A stretch of DNA of 34,316 nucleotides from positions 1 through 34,316 of IMG/VR virus record IMGVR_UViG_3300033146_001685; one strand, written 5' to 3'. Of the stretch, positions 6,633 through 14,756 are shown piece by piece. Position 1 is the first letter of the stretch; each line of letters opens with the position of its first letter. The notes beneath the pieces were generated by a model. That model was not told the origin of the DNA and did no database searches. It saw only the letters and a program-made list of their open reading frames with translations. Source of the stretch: a virus. The position numbers and the translations under genes were made by a program.

Positions 6633-6690
6633 TATAATTATACCTTTTGATATAACACGATATTATTAATTTATTAATATTATCCCTCAT
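6625..6690 (-). CDS. Possible 21-codon leader micro-ORF
   Basis: ATG at 6688-6690 with AAAGGA about eight bases upstream, ending in TAG that overlaps the first codons of the nuclease gene by eight bases. It would make a basic 21-residue peptide. The ribosome binding site and coupled overlap are suggestive, but an ORF this short can arise by chance. If translated it may only couple ribosomes to the next gene. Confidence 0.2.
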   Translation of the reverse strand: MRDNINKLIISCYIKRYNYNG

Positions 6691-6731
6691 AAATATTATC
6701 CTTTAATTTGTATAGTTTATGTAATTGATAT

Positions 6732-6760
6732 ATTATACTGTATAATACGATTTCTTTAAA
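6732..6760 (-). promoter_or_regulatory. Candidate sigma70-like promoter for the nuclease operon
   Basis: Minus strand: TTTAAA (6755-6760), 17 bases, TATAAT (6732-6737). The -10 is perfect and the -35 matches four of six. It lies in the only gap of this block, about 100 bases before the nuclease ATG. The spacer and -10 also form a 15-bp near-palindrome (ATTATACTGTATAAT), a possible operator. Confidence 0.4.
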
Positions 6761-6763
6761 TGA

Positions 6764-6771
6764 TATTTATA
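6764..6771 (-). promoter_or_regulatory. Candidate T4-type late promoter box TATAAATA
   Basis: An exact octamer on the minus strand at the very end of the RNase H gene, just upstream of the sigma70-like promoter at 6732-6760. It could give the nuclease gene a second, late transcript. A chance match is possible. Confidence 0.3.
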
Positions 6772-7630
6772 AAAGATGTAATGTCATATCAATTTCACGG
6801 TTTTTACAATATTGATCCCATAAATCATCTTTAATTATAGATGGAATCAATGTCATATCTATTAATCGTTTATTTAATTTAAATTTACGTAATGCATTTG
6901 CATCTTGTTCTAATTTTTCCTTTAATAATTCTCTATTAGATGATAATTTCCTAGCCATTACTTTTCCACATCTATAAAATACTTGTTCAATTTCATCAGA
7001 CTTATCACCCATTAATATTTTTTCCAACAAAAATTGTGATGCCGGGATATCAATACTTGCCATCTCGCCTTTCCCATTAATGATTTCTGTCATACCTAAT
7101 AATTGAAAATAATCATGATCAGATGCAACAATTAAATTGTTAGTGTTATTTAAATATTTTTTCTTATTTAATATACATACTGCAATACCATCATCACCTT
7201 CTGCAGTTTCATTATATATTAACACTGCTCCACCATCAATTAATCGTGGTATCAAAACATTAAATACATGTTTAAAAATTCCGTTAAAAGAAAATTCAAG
7301 TCGTTTAGCCTCTGTTTTTCGTTTTAACTTATACGAATTAGTAATATCATTTCTCCATATATCTATTTTTTTACAATCTTTAGCTAATACAAGATTCTTA
7401 TATTTAACCATAGGATAATGATGTTTAATTATACCCATTAATCTACCAACCCATTGATTTTCAAACATACGTACAAACTCTTCATCGTTCATAGGATCAA
7501 TTGGGTCATTAATATCTAATATAGGGTTAAACTCTTGTTTATATTGTCTAAATACTGAAAACCCAATATTATATGTCCAATATGATACATCTACAAATAC
7601 CTCAGGTGTTTTAAATTCCATTTTTTTCAT
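6767..7630 (-). CDS. rnh: RNase H / 5'-3' flap exonuclease (T4 Rnh-like)
   Basis: A 287-aa FEN/T4 RNase H family enzyme that removes RNA primers and short DNA from Okazaki fragments. The acidic metal ligands are in order: FVDVSYWTY (Asp14), VLAKDCKK (Asp85), the arch-like IWRNDI...YKLKR (91-104), AEGDDG (Glu144, Asp146, Asp147), ASDHDYFQLL (Asp171, Asp173) and GDKSDEI (Asp209, Asp212). T4 RNase H is 305 aa, so the length fits. The start overlaps the stop of gene 52 by four bases, so the lagging-strand enzyme is co-translated with topoisomerase. A second ATG three codons in is possible but has no better ribosome binding site. Confidence 0.88.
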   Translation of the reverse strand: MKKMEFKTPEVFVDVSYWTYNIGFSVFRQYKQEFNPILDINDPIDPMNDEEFVRMFENQWVGRLMGIIKHHYPMVKYKNLVLAKDCKKIDIWRNDITNSYKLKRKTEAKRLEFSFNGIFKHVFNVLIPRLIDGGAVLIYNETAEGDDGIAVCILNKKKYLNNTNNLIVASDHDYFQLLGMTEIINGKGEMASIDIPASQFLLEKILMGDKSDEIEQVFYRCGKVMARKLSSNRELLKEKLEQDANALRKFKLNKRLIDMTLIPSIIKDDLWDQYCKNREIDMTLHLL

Positions 7631-8973
7631 ATTATTTTTCCTATTTTTTGTTGTAAGTTATCTAAATCACGTATCCACATATCTTCGATTGATATATGTT
7701 TAACTTCAGCTAACTTCTCTTTTAATGCTTTTAATTTATTAGCTAATTCTGTTATCTTTTCTTTAGTCAACGTATATATAGGCATTCGTAATAAATATTC
7801 ATAACTATCATCAACTGTAATGATTTTATTAGTTGTAGATAATTTTTTAATAATTTGTTCTTTAGATTTTTTATTAATCACAATAGTTCCATCAATAACT
7901 CCTTTAATAAAAGTAAATCTAGATATGTTTAGTTTAATATCATCACTAATGGTTTTAATTAATAATACCTTTCTTTTATCATAATATTTTAATCTAAAAT
8001 TTATAAACTTATTTATTACTTCTTGCGGAGATTTATACTTACTAACTGAGTTATCTACATTGATATAAGTATGATTTTCAGTAACTTTGTTAGTTAATTT
8101 TAACGATTCTGACATAGTTTTAATTTTGTTTAACCCAGCTCTAGTAAATCGTATTTTAAATTTAAACCCATCGTTTTTACTACTTAAATCATCAAATGAT
8201 GTTATAACTCCTTGTTCTTCTAATTTTTCTAACTTAACAATATATTTACCTAAATCATAGTTAAGAGGTAGTTCTGTTACTTCAACCGTTGTAGTGTTTA
8301 AGATTTTATGAATACCAGTAAATAAATATCCCTCGTCTTCAACATTGACTGTGCCTTTAAACCCATTATAATATGGAAGTAATTTAAAAGATTTAACACT
8401 TTTACCTTTAAGCACAGCTTTAATATATTTGATAATCTCTTTTGGGTTTCGTGGTAATACCTTTTGAGCAAACCCAACACCCATACCTTCATTACCATTA
8501 ACAAGTACTAACGGTAGAATTGGTAATAAAAATTTAGGTTCTATTTCTTTTCCTTCAAATATTTGTTTAGTTAATAACGGAATATCTTCTGGTTTAAATA
8601 TATCTGGCAAATACTCCTCCATATGAGTGAAAATATATCTATTAGCTGCTGCTTCAGGTATTAGTCTATTACCAAAATTTCCTTCTCGTGCTAATAATGG
8701 AATATTATTAGTGCCTGTAAAATTTTGTGCTAAATTAACAGTTACTCCTCCTAACGAATCTTCTCCATGTAAATATTCAGTTTCAGCACTTACTAACGCG
8801 TTACTTCTAGATACCTTAATTTCTTTAGTTATGTTTTTCTTTAGAAATGTCCATATAATTTTACGTTGTGATAATTTTAATCCATCACATTCACTACAAA
8901 TTTTACGAATGTTGTCATATGCTGCAAAATTTATAAATTCTGTTTTAAAAAATTCTGTAATATTAATACTCAT
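7627..8973 (-). CDS. 52: Type II DNA topoisomerase, DNA-cleaving medium subunit (T4 gp52-like)
   Basis: A 448-aa counterpart of GyrA/ParC lacking the C-terminal wrapping domain, as in T4 gp52. DGLKLSQRKIIWTFL (30-44) is the winged-helix segment. AREGNFGNR and AAANRYIFT place the catalytic tyrosine at Tyr113. GNEGMGVGFAQKVLPRNP (about residues 160-177) is the conserved tower segment, and the C-terminal third is a long coiled coil. Together with gene 39 it forms the phage topoisomerase used in replication. AAAGGAG precedes the ATG, 28 bases after gene 39. Confidence 0.92.
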   Translation of the reverse strand: MSINITEFFKTEFINFAAYDNIRKICSECDGLKLSQRKIIWTFLKKNITKEIKVSRSNALVSAETEYLHGEDSLGGVTVNLAQNFTGTNNIPLLAREGNFGNRLIPEAAANRYIFTHMEEYLPDIFKPEDIPLLTKQIFEGKEIEPKFLLPILPLVLVNGNEGMGVGFAQKVLPRNPKEIIKYIKAVLKGKSVKSFKLLPYYNGFKGTVNVEDEGYLFTGIHKILNTTTVEVTELPLNYDLGKYIVKLEKLEEQGVITSFDDLSSKNDGFKFKIRFTRAGLNKIKTMSESLKLTNKVTENHTYINVDNSVSKYKSPQEVINKFINFRLKYYDKRKVLLIKTISDDIKLNISRFTFIKGVIDGTIVINKKSKEQIIKKLSTTNKIITVDDSYEYLLRMPIYTLTKEKITELANKLKALKEKLAEVKHISIEDMWIRDLDNLQQKIGKII

Positions 8974-9001
8974 TTATTTCTCCTTTAACTTTATTATTTA
9001 T

Positions 9002-10864
9002 TTAAACTGAATTAATATCAAATTTACTAGTACTTATCATGTTTTTACGAATATCTGCTCTATCATTCTTTAACCAATCATCAATAATATCCAACCCTTT
9101 CTTATCTAATACAAATGGCTCGATAAACATATCTTCTCCATGTTTTTTAACTAGTTTTTCTAATACTCCTTCTTTCCAACTTCCTAACCCTTTATAATAC
9201 TTCTGATCATATCCTTTAACATCATGAGTGTTAATATAATTTTGATATTCATCTAATGTAAAGAAAAAATGTTTAATTTGGCCTTTTTTACTTAATGTAA
9301 TTAATGGAGTACGTAATTTTTTAACTCTTCCATCTTCTAATAGCTTTAAACCAAATTGTTTAAAAAATCCTAAATACAAACCTTTAATATGAGATCCGTC
9401 TGCATCTTCATCAGCTCCTAATACTATATAATCATATTCTATCACTGTATCTTGTCCACTTAAACTAAGATTAAGCAAATTAGATATTTCTGATATTTCT
9501 TTGTTTTTAATGATTTTCTGGATTTTACAATCTATCACGTTTAATGGAATACCTCTGCCAGCATAATATGTAAATCGTTCTCTACCAAACACTGGACTAA
9601 TTCCACCCATTGCAGATAATCCTTCACATAAAAATAACCCTTCTTTTTTACCTGTAGTTAATAATATATGTTTGCCTCTTATTTTTTTACGAGATTTATC
9701 TATATTTTTTAACGCTTGGCGGTGTTTAAACTCTTCTTTTATTTTAAAAATTTCAATAATTGGATCAATTATCTCTGGAGTTTTTAACAATTTATTAATT
9801 ATTTTTTGATAATTGATATCTCCTAAATAATTTACAATATCTCGATTAGCGCTAGTTAATGCTTCTTTAGTTTGAGATTCAAACATAGGATTTTTAAAAT
9901 TTCTAAATATTACTATTAATTGTAATTTGTTTTTAATGTCTCCTGGTTTAATAGTTTTATATTTTTTAACTAATTTTTCTCTAATTCCATTAACAATAGA
10001 ATTAGTGATTAAATTAATATGATTTCCGCCTTTCTTTAAATGTAAGCCATTAACAAATGAATTATAAATAAAATCTTCGCTGTTATTAGGAAATACTCCA
10101 ATAATATAATCTTTGGTTTTAATCATTTCAAATACTTCGCCATAAGTTTGCAAATAATCTTTTTCATTTCTGCCTTTTATTAATTTTCCATTAAACTTAA
10201 ATCTAATCTGTGGGTATGAAACTGCTAAATGTAATAGACGTTGTCTAATTAATTCGATATGAGTTTCATCTAATACTTCTAAACCAAACCTTTGCAAATC
10301 TGGTGTAAATTTTACTCTAGTTCCAGTATTTCCTTTTGAAGGTTGGTACACTTCAGTAAACGTTTCAGCGTTATTTTTATAACTTACTGAATAACAATTA
10401 TCACCATCATCAGTTTTACCTTTAAACGATATTGAATAACAATTAGTTAAATATGACCCGACTCCGTTTAATCCAATAGATACTCGTTCCTCGTCATCAT
10501 CAAAATTTCCACCAGCTTTTGCATACCCCCAACATAATCGAGGTAATGGAATATCTTCTTCATTCTTATCAGTAGGAATACCTCTACCGTTGTCTATAAT
10601 TTCTATAACTCCGTTTTTGATAAATACTTTAATTTCATTAGCAAATTTAAAATTTGTTTTAATCCCTTCATCTATACTATTATCTAATATTTCATTAACT
10701 ATTTTTAAAAACCCTGGAATAAAGGTAACTTCTTTATATTTAAATATTCCATTATCTAAAATAAACTCTTCTTGTGTAGTATAATCAATCCCTCCCATAT
10801 AAAGTGAAGGCCTAGCTAAAATGTGTTCTCTATCAGTAAGAGTTTTAATAATTTGTTTCTTCAT
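9002..10864 (-). CDS. 39: Type II DNA topoisomerase, ATPase/Toprim large subunit (T4 gp39-gp60 in one chain)
   Basis: 620 aa, equivalent to GyrB/ParE. The GHKL ATPase site is shown by NEILDNSIDEG (Glu58, Asn62), DNGRGIP (91-97), GLNGVGSYLTN (131-141) and the QTKEAL loop with Lys333. The Toprim domain has FLCEGLSAMGG (Glu414) and the DEDADGSH metal triad (485-492). In T4 this subunit is split into genes 39 and 60; here it is intact. It pairs with the next gene, 52. AGGAG precedes the ATG. A promoter-like motif (10890-10918) lies immediately upstream, so this probably starts a transcription unit 39-52-rnh. Confidence 0.93.
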   Translation of the reverse strand: MKKQIIKTLTDREHILARPSLYMGGIDYTTQEEFILDNGIFKYKEVTFIPGFLKIVNEILDNSIDEGIKTNFKFANEIKVFIKNGVIEIIDNGRGIPTDKNEEDIPLPRLCWGYAKAGGNFDDDEERVSIGLNGVGSYLTNCYSISFKGKTDDGDNCYSVSYKNNAETFTEVYQPSKGNTGTRVKFTPDLQRFGLEVLDETHIELIRQRLLHLAVSYPQIRFKFNGKLIKGRNEKDYLQTYGEVFEMIKTKDYIIGVFPNNSEDFIYNSFVNGLHLKKGGNHINLITNSIVNGIREKLVKKYKTIKPGDIKNKLQLIVIFRNFKNPMFESQTKEALTSANRDIVNYLGDINYQKIINKLLKTPEIIDPIIEIFKIKEEFKHRQALKNIDKSRKKIRGKHILLTTGKKEGLFLCEGLSAMGGISPVFGRERFTYYAGRGIPLNVIDCKIQKIIKNKEISEISNLLNLSLSGQDTVIEYDYIVLGADEDADGSHIKGLYLGFFKQFGLKLLEDGRVKKLRTPLITLSKKGQIKHFFFTLDEYQNYINTHDVKGYDQKYYKGLGSWKEGVLEKLVKKHGEDMFIEPFVLDKKGLDIIDDWLKNDRADIRKNMISTSKFDINSV

Positions 10865-10889
10865 ATATTTCTCCTGTATTAATTATGAT

Positions 10890-10918
10890 ATGATATGCAA
10901 AAATATCAGTTTTTACAC
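10890..10918 (-). promoter_or_regulatory. Candidate phage promoter upstream of gene 39
   Basis: Minus strand GTGTAAA (10912-10918), 12 bases, then TGCATATCAT. The same two blocks at identical spacing occur upstream of the radical SAM gene (18036-18064). Read as a bacterial promoter this gives GTGTAA, 17 bases, TATCAT. Transcription would start about 19 bases before the gene 39 ATG. Confidence 0.5.
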
Positions 10919-11187
10919 TATAATTGGTATATTTTACGTATTTTTTTTATAAAAAATGTATCAAAAATATGAGGGAATCCCCATGCTAATGAACGTATTG
11001 CTTCAGGTATACTCCTGTTATGAGTAGTGCAAAACTCTGTAAACTTATCTGAGTTTAAAACAAAAGTTTTTAAATTGATATCAAAATCATCATTATCAAG
11101 GATTTTAAATATTTCACATGCTAAATACTTTCCGTCTATTATATCGTCTATTTCATATGGTGAAGGATTTATAGCATTATATATCAT
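10918..11187 (-). CDS. Hypothetical protein, 89 aa
   Basis: Function unknown. The frame can begin at GTG 11196, but the ATG at 11187 has AGG eight bases upstream and is preferred. The protein is mostly helical, with an acidic N-terminal half (EIDDIIDGKYLACEIFKILD) and a basic aromatic C-terminus (FFIKKIRKIYQL). It overlaps the preceding gene by 11 bases. Its stop codon lies within the promoter-like motif for gene 39. Confidence 0.5.
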   Translation of the reverse strand: MIYNAINPSPYEIDDIIDGKYLACEIFKILDNDDFDINLKTFVLNSDKFTEFCTTHNRSIPEAIRSLAWGFPHIFDTFFIKKIRKIYQL

Positions 11188-11632
11188 TGTTTTCACCTAA
11201 ACCATGTATTAAAGTTTCTAACGACGGAGATTTTGTTAAATATGTATTAACTGCGCCGGTATACTCATCATCTTCAAAAAAATCAAAACATTCTTTATCA
11301 AATATACAATCTAAATCCCCTAATTGATATAATTTAAGTATTATTTCAATACTTAAATCAGCAGTATGTATAAACGAATCAAATACTTCTTGGTCATTAA
11401 CGAGTGATTGAAAAATTCCTAATAATAATTTTTCATCAGCTTCGCCTTTTCTAAGTTTATTATTATACTTGTATCCTTCATCATCTGATAAACTTGGTAA
11501 ATGCGAAATCGTTTTTAAATAATTGGTATCTCTAGGAATAATATACATACCTCCATTTTCAGAGATTAACGCGCTTTCATGCGGTTCTAGTATTATTGAT
11601 GTTTTACCATCTTTAAGTGATTTAATTTTCAT
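11177..11632 (-). CDS. Hypothetical acidic protein, 151 aa
   Basis: Not recognised. The frame opens at a TTG (11686) inside the upstream gene. The ATG at 11632, seven bases after that gene's stop, is more likely, although AAGGA is a long 14 bases away. The N-terminal 35 residues form a small beta unit (SLKDGKTSIILEPHESALI, GGMYIIP). The rest is helical and very acidic (DECFDFFEDDEY-type stretches). No catalytic motif is seen. It is co-transcribed with helicase 41. Confidence 0.5.
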   Translation of the reverse strand: MKIKSLKDGKTSIILEPHESALISENGGMYIIPRDTNYLKTISHLPSLSDDEGYKYNNKLRKGEADEKLLLGIFQSLVNDQEVFDSFIHTADLSIEIILKLYQLGDLDCIFDKECFDFFEDDEYTGAVNTYLTKSPSLETLIHGLGENNDI

Positions 11633-11639
11633 AATTGTA

Positions 11640-11831
11640 TTAATTATCCTTTGGTTTAAATTCTCCACACACTGGAGATTTGTCAAATACGTCTGTAAAG
11701 TATCCTAGTATTGGAGGGAATCTTCTACATTTTCCTTCTCCCTTAAAATCATATGAATCCTTTAACATAAAATATTTACATTTTTCACATATTAATAATG
11801 CATCTTTTTCCTTCTTTACTTTAAAAAACAT
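11640..11831 (-). CDS. Small four-cysteine protein, probable zinc or metal knuckle
   Basis: 63 aa. Cys15-x2-Cys18 (CEKCKYF), GKCRRFPP (Cys35) and CGEF (Cys55) match a small phage and bacterial protein type of the form CxxCkyf...CrrfPP...CGEF. The four cysteines probably bind zinc or an Fe-S cluster. The function is unknown. The ATG overlaps the helicase stop in a TAATG arrangement, and GGAGA lies upstream within the helicase C-terminus, so translation is coupled. Confidence 0.6.
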   Translation of the reverse strand: MFFKVKKEKDALLICEKCKYFMLKDSYDFKGEGKCRRFPPILGYFTDVFDKSPVCGEFKPKDN

Positions 11832-13204
11832 TATAAGTCTCCTATTTCACTAAGTATTTCATCAGTAGCTGTTGGTTGTACGTTAGCTATCATTTCTTTT
11901 GTCGCATCATAAATTTTTAATGTATCATAATCAATATCAAATTCTAAATGTTTACCTACCATACCAAATCTACTCTTTAATATTTTATTTCGTATCTTTC
12001 CATTTTCAATATCATTATCTTTTTGATAAATACATGAAATAAAATCTGAATGAAAATTTATTCCATCAGATTCAGACACCATACTTTGATCAGGTTCAAC
12101 TGAATCAACCGAATCACGGTTTAACTGAGTTACTGAAAAGATAGGTGCTAAGAAATGATATGATAATGCTCTAACTTCTTTAGTAATGGTTCCTACTCTA
12201 TGAAAACTATTACTACTAGTATTATCCCTTGCATTATTAGGTATCATTAAATTTAAATAATCTATTATTACTGCATCTATCCTACCATCAAACGCTTGTT
12301 TAACTTGTTCAACATAATTTCGTACGTCATTGGCGTTTACTGTACTAGGTGGAAATTCCTTTATCCATAAATTCCCTCCATATTTAGTTTTAAATCCATT
12401 AATTCTTGATTTAACATCATCTATATGTAATATTAAATCATTAATACATACATCTGAAATATGCGCATCAAATCTAGTAGCATACATATCTTCTGACATT
12501 TCTAAACTTATTACTATTACATTTTTACCTTGTTTTAATAAATTAACACTTAGATTACTTAAAAATAACGATTTACCTATATTAGCTCTACCTGCCCATA
12601 ACACTAAACACCTTCCGTCTACTGGTACTCCACCATTAGTTGCTTCATCTAAATCATCCCAACCAAATGATAATTTAGCTTCAGGGTTAGTAATATAATT
12701 TAAATGGCTATCTAAATCTTTAAAATATTCAAGTCCTATATTTTCATTAAAACTAATTTTATTAACGGTATCAAATCGTTCAATACATTGAGTAACATCT
12801 TTATTTTCTTGTATATTATCTAACTCATCCATTATTGTATAATAGATAGCTTTAGTTCTGATAAAATCTAGTACAATGTCTTGATAAAATTTAGTATCTT
12901 TTTCTAATTTATAATTAAGGGCGTTATCAAACGTTATCTCTAGTTCTTTATATGGCAAAGGAGTTTTAGAGTTTGTACGGTGTTCTGATAACTTCTGTAA
13001 TAATAATTTTGTAGTGTTTATATCTGGTAAATCATTATATTTGTCATAAAATTTATTAAGTATTTTTAGTATAGAAGAAACGTATATATTGTCAAAATAT
13101 CGTTTATCAAAAGATTTTTTAATCAAAAATGTATGTTCTCTATCTAAATAGAACTTGTTTAGTATTATTAATTCAATTGTATTTTCATTTAATTCTAAAT
13201 TCAT
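11831..13204 (-). CDS. 41: Replicative DNA helicase, DnaB family (T4 gp41-like)
   Basis: 457 aa. An N-terminal helical domain (1-150) is followed by a RecA-like core: GWDDLDEATNGGVP (181-194), Walker A GRANIGKS (205-212), VISLEMSEDMYATR (231-244) with catalytic Glu235, Walker B VIIDYLNLM (312-320) and SVTQLNRDS (357-365, sensor region). This is the hexameric 5'-3' helicase that opens the fork with primase. Its loader, gene 59, is further upstream at 25860-26492. The start shares one base with the stop of the upstream 80-aa gene (TAATG). Confidence 0.92.
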   Translation of the reverse strand: MNLELNENTIELIILNKFYLDREHTFLIKKSFDKRYFDNIYVSSILKILNKFYDKYNDLPDINTTKLLLQKLSEHRTNSKTPLPYKELEITFDNALNYKLEKDTKFYQDIVLDFIRTKAIYYTIMDELDNIQENKDVTQCIERFDTVNKISFNENIGLEYFKDLDSHLNYITNPEAKLSFGWDDLDEATNGGVPVDGRCLVLWAGRANIGKSLFLSNLSVNLLKQGKNVIVISLEMSEDMYATRFDAHISDVCINDLILHIDDVKSRINGFKTKYGGNLWIKEFPPSTVNANDVRNYVEQVKQAFDGRIDAVIIDYLNLMIPNNARDNTSSNSFHRVGTITKEVRALSYHFLAPIFSVTQLNRDSVDSVEPDQSMVSESDGINFHSDFISCIYQKDNDIENGKIRNKILKSRFGMVGKHLEFDIDYDTLKIYDATKEMIANVQPTATDEILSEIGDL

Positions 13205-13446
13205 TAATTAAACAGCCTATCATTTAATTCATTCATAACAGATATAACTCCGTTCTCATCTCGTACATGGTCGGTTAAACACATTTTATGTCCATCTTCC
13301 GTTAATTCACATAATTCAATTCTATCAGGATATTCTACTGCTTCAAATATTCTATTAGAATGGTTAAATTCGTATATATGAACCCCTTCTTCGTCTGTTG
13401 AGATACCGCAATACTCCCAACCATTGTCAACTAATAAATCTTTCAT
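13204..13446 (-). CDS. Hypothetical acidic protein, 80 aa
   Basis: Not recognised. An acidic, beta-rich small protein (GWEYCGISTDEEGVHIYEF, RIELCELTEDGHKMCL) with a C-terminal helix. It is translationally coupled to helicase 41 by a one-base overlap. GAGG precedes the ATG, and a promoter-like TAACGG-TATTAT motif lies about 30-45 bases upstream. It could be a regulator or partner of the helicase, but only proximity supports that. Confidence 0.5.
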   Translation of the reverse strand: MKDLLVDNGWEYCGISTDEEGVHIYEFNHSNRIFEAVEYPDRIELCELTEDGHKMCLTDHVRDENGVISVMNELNDRLFN

Positions 13447-13519
13447 TATTACCTCTTATATTATTATTGTTATTAAATTATAATACCGTTAAATTAAAAT
13501 ACTGTTATATACTATTTTT

Positions 13520-13954
13520 TTAAACACTCTTCTTTATTTTTTCATATGTTCTTAACCCACTCATACCTAACATCCCAAGTACTAATTGATACAAATTATC
13601 AGTAGGAATAACTGGTAATAATGATATATTATCAAATGTTACTTGTAACAACCAATTTATAACCGGTTGAAATAAATATGCATAAAATAAACTTAACGTG
13701 CATACCCATCCTAATGCAGGTCGCCAACTTCGTTGAAACCAATTTCCATTAACCTCAATTAAATTTATTTTAGATTGTTCATCATTAATTTTACTTATAT
13801 CGTTTTTCATTTTTATCGAATGATTAAGTATCAATTCTTCAATTTTATGTTTATGTTTATCATCAGCGTTCCAATCAGGTATTAACTTATTAGCAACATC
13901 TGTAACTAATTCTCCTACCATTTCTGGTATATTTAACAAACTTAATATACTCAT
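13520..13954 (-). CDS. Holin of the 3-TM superfamily (gene-transfer-agent/phage release type)
   Basis: 144 aa. A soluble helical N-terminal half (1-70) is followed by WFQRSWRPALGWVC (72-85), a hydrophobic span (84-105), a short loop with LPVIP, and LYQLVLGMLGMSGLRTYEKIK (121-141). The RSWRPALGWV start and the MLGMSGLRTYEK end are the hallmarks of this holin family. It would form inner-membrane lesions that let an endolysin reach the peptidoglycan. No endolysin lies within this window. Its place inside a recombination and helicase operon is unusual, as T4 holin t lies elsewhere. AGAGG precedes the ATG. Confidence 0.8.
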   Translation of the reverse strand: MSILSLLNIPEMVGELVTDVANKLIPDWNADDKHKHKIEELILNHSIKMKNDISKINDEQSKINLIEVNGNWFQRSWRPALGWVCTLSLFYAYLFQPVINWLLQVTFDNISLLPVIPTDNLYQLVLGMLGMSGLRTYEKIKKSV

Positions 13955-13973
13955 TATTTACCTCTTTTAATAA

Positions 13974-14273
13974 TTAATCTTCTGTCACAGATTCCAAATC
14001 TGCTTGAGCTTCCCAAATCATTCTACGTCTAAATATCAATTCATCATATTCTTCTAATATCGTGTACAATCTAATTGGTCCTTCATCTACTACATGAGTG
14101 TTAGTTTGCCCGTCATATTCAGATTTTAAAATAGGATGGGTATTAACAATTAATGCAATTAACTGGTCTTTATATAGTTTAATATCGTTTTCAACTTCAA
14201 TTAATTCAGATTCTAAAGTTTTTTTACTTAAACCTTTTATATATACGTTTTTGATATAAATTCCATTACTCAT
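13974..14273 (-). CDS. Hypothetical coiled-coil protein, 99 aa
   Basis: Unknown function. A short basic N-terminal beta segment (GIYIKNVYIKGLSKKTL), a long helix with heptad-like spacing (residues about 17-45), an insertion containing Asp/Gly, and a second helix (70-95). AAAGGAG precedes two overlapping ATGs (ATGTATG); the second is in frame. It sits between the deoxyribosyltransferase-like gene and the holin. It might be a lysis accessory by position alone. Confidence 0.5.
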   Translation of the reverse strand: MSNGIYIKNVYIKGLSKKTLESELIEVENDIKLYKDQLIALIVNTHPILKSEYDGQTNTHVVDEGPIRLYTILEEYDELIFRRRMIWEAQADLESVTED

Positions 14274-14293
14274 ACATAACTCCTTTAACTTTA

Positions 14294-14746
14294 TTAGGTT
14301 GATTTTAATAATCTAGTATATAATTTGTTAAAACTACCTTTAACTATAGATTCTGTAACATTATCTAAATTATTTAAATAATCTGATATATCTGAAACAG
14401 TGTTAACTTCTAAATATTTACCACCATTTTCTTTAATCATTTTACCAACTTTATCTAAACTCTTTATTTGTCCATTATCAAATCCTTTTTTAAAAAACAC
14501 AAATATTGTTTTAGCAGGTTGTTTATTACTATCATCTACTGCTTCTGCTATACTATATACACCAGTCATTTCAGATGTTATTACATATAACACTTTATCA
14601 CATAATTTTCGTTGTTTTAACTCTTCTTGATAACACTCTTCTGTCCAATCTTCTACTATTGGATTAAAATAATCAACTTCTAATGTTTTAATTAATTCGT
14701 TTCTCCATACACTATTATTACATGTACCGCCTAAAAATACTTTCAT
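14294..14746 (-). CDS. Nucleoside 2-deoxyribosyltransferase-like protein
   Basis: 150 aa. VFLGGTCNNSVWRNELI (3-19), FNPIVEDWTEE (27-37), CDKVLYVIT (49-57) and MTGVYSIAEAVD (60-71) match the Nuc_deoxyri_tr2 family, a Rossmann-like fold that in related enzymes swaps bases on deoxyribosides or hydrolyses the N-glycosidic bond. The Glu in YSIAEA is the expected nucleophile. In phages it may act in nucleotide salvage, base modification or NAD-type signalling; the substrate is unknown. AAAGGAG lies before the ATG. Confidence 0.8.
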   Translation of the reverse strand: MKVFLGGTCNNSVWRNELIKTLEVDYFNPIVEDWTEECYQEELKQRKLCDKVLYVITSEMTGVYSIAEAVDDSNKQPAKTIFVFFKKGFDNGQIKSLDKVGKMIKENGGKYLEVNTVSDISDYLNNLDNVTESIVKGSFNKLYTRLLKST

Positions 14747-14756
14747 ATTATCTCCT

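Noticed and set aside
7137-7418. Plus-strand ORFs opposite RNase H, topoisomerase and other genes (for example 8627-9010, 12330-12698, 22399-22740)
   Set aside because: All are antisense to genes with clear motifs, lack ribosome binding sites and match no recognised family; no plus-strand gene is supported.
11633-11686. TTG start extending the 151-aa acidic protein into the four-cysteine gene
   Set aside because: It would overlap a well-supported gene by 47 bases; the ATG just after that gene's stop is simpler.
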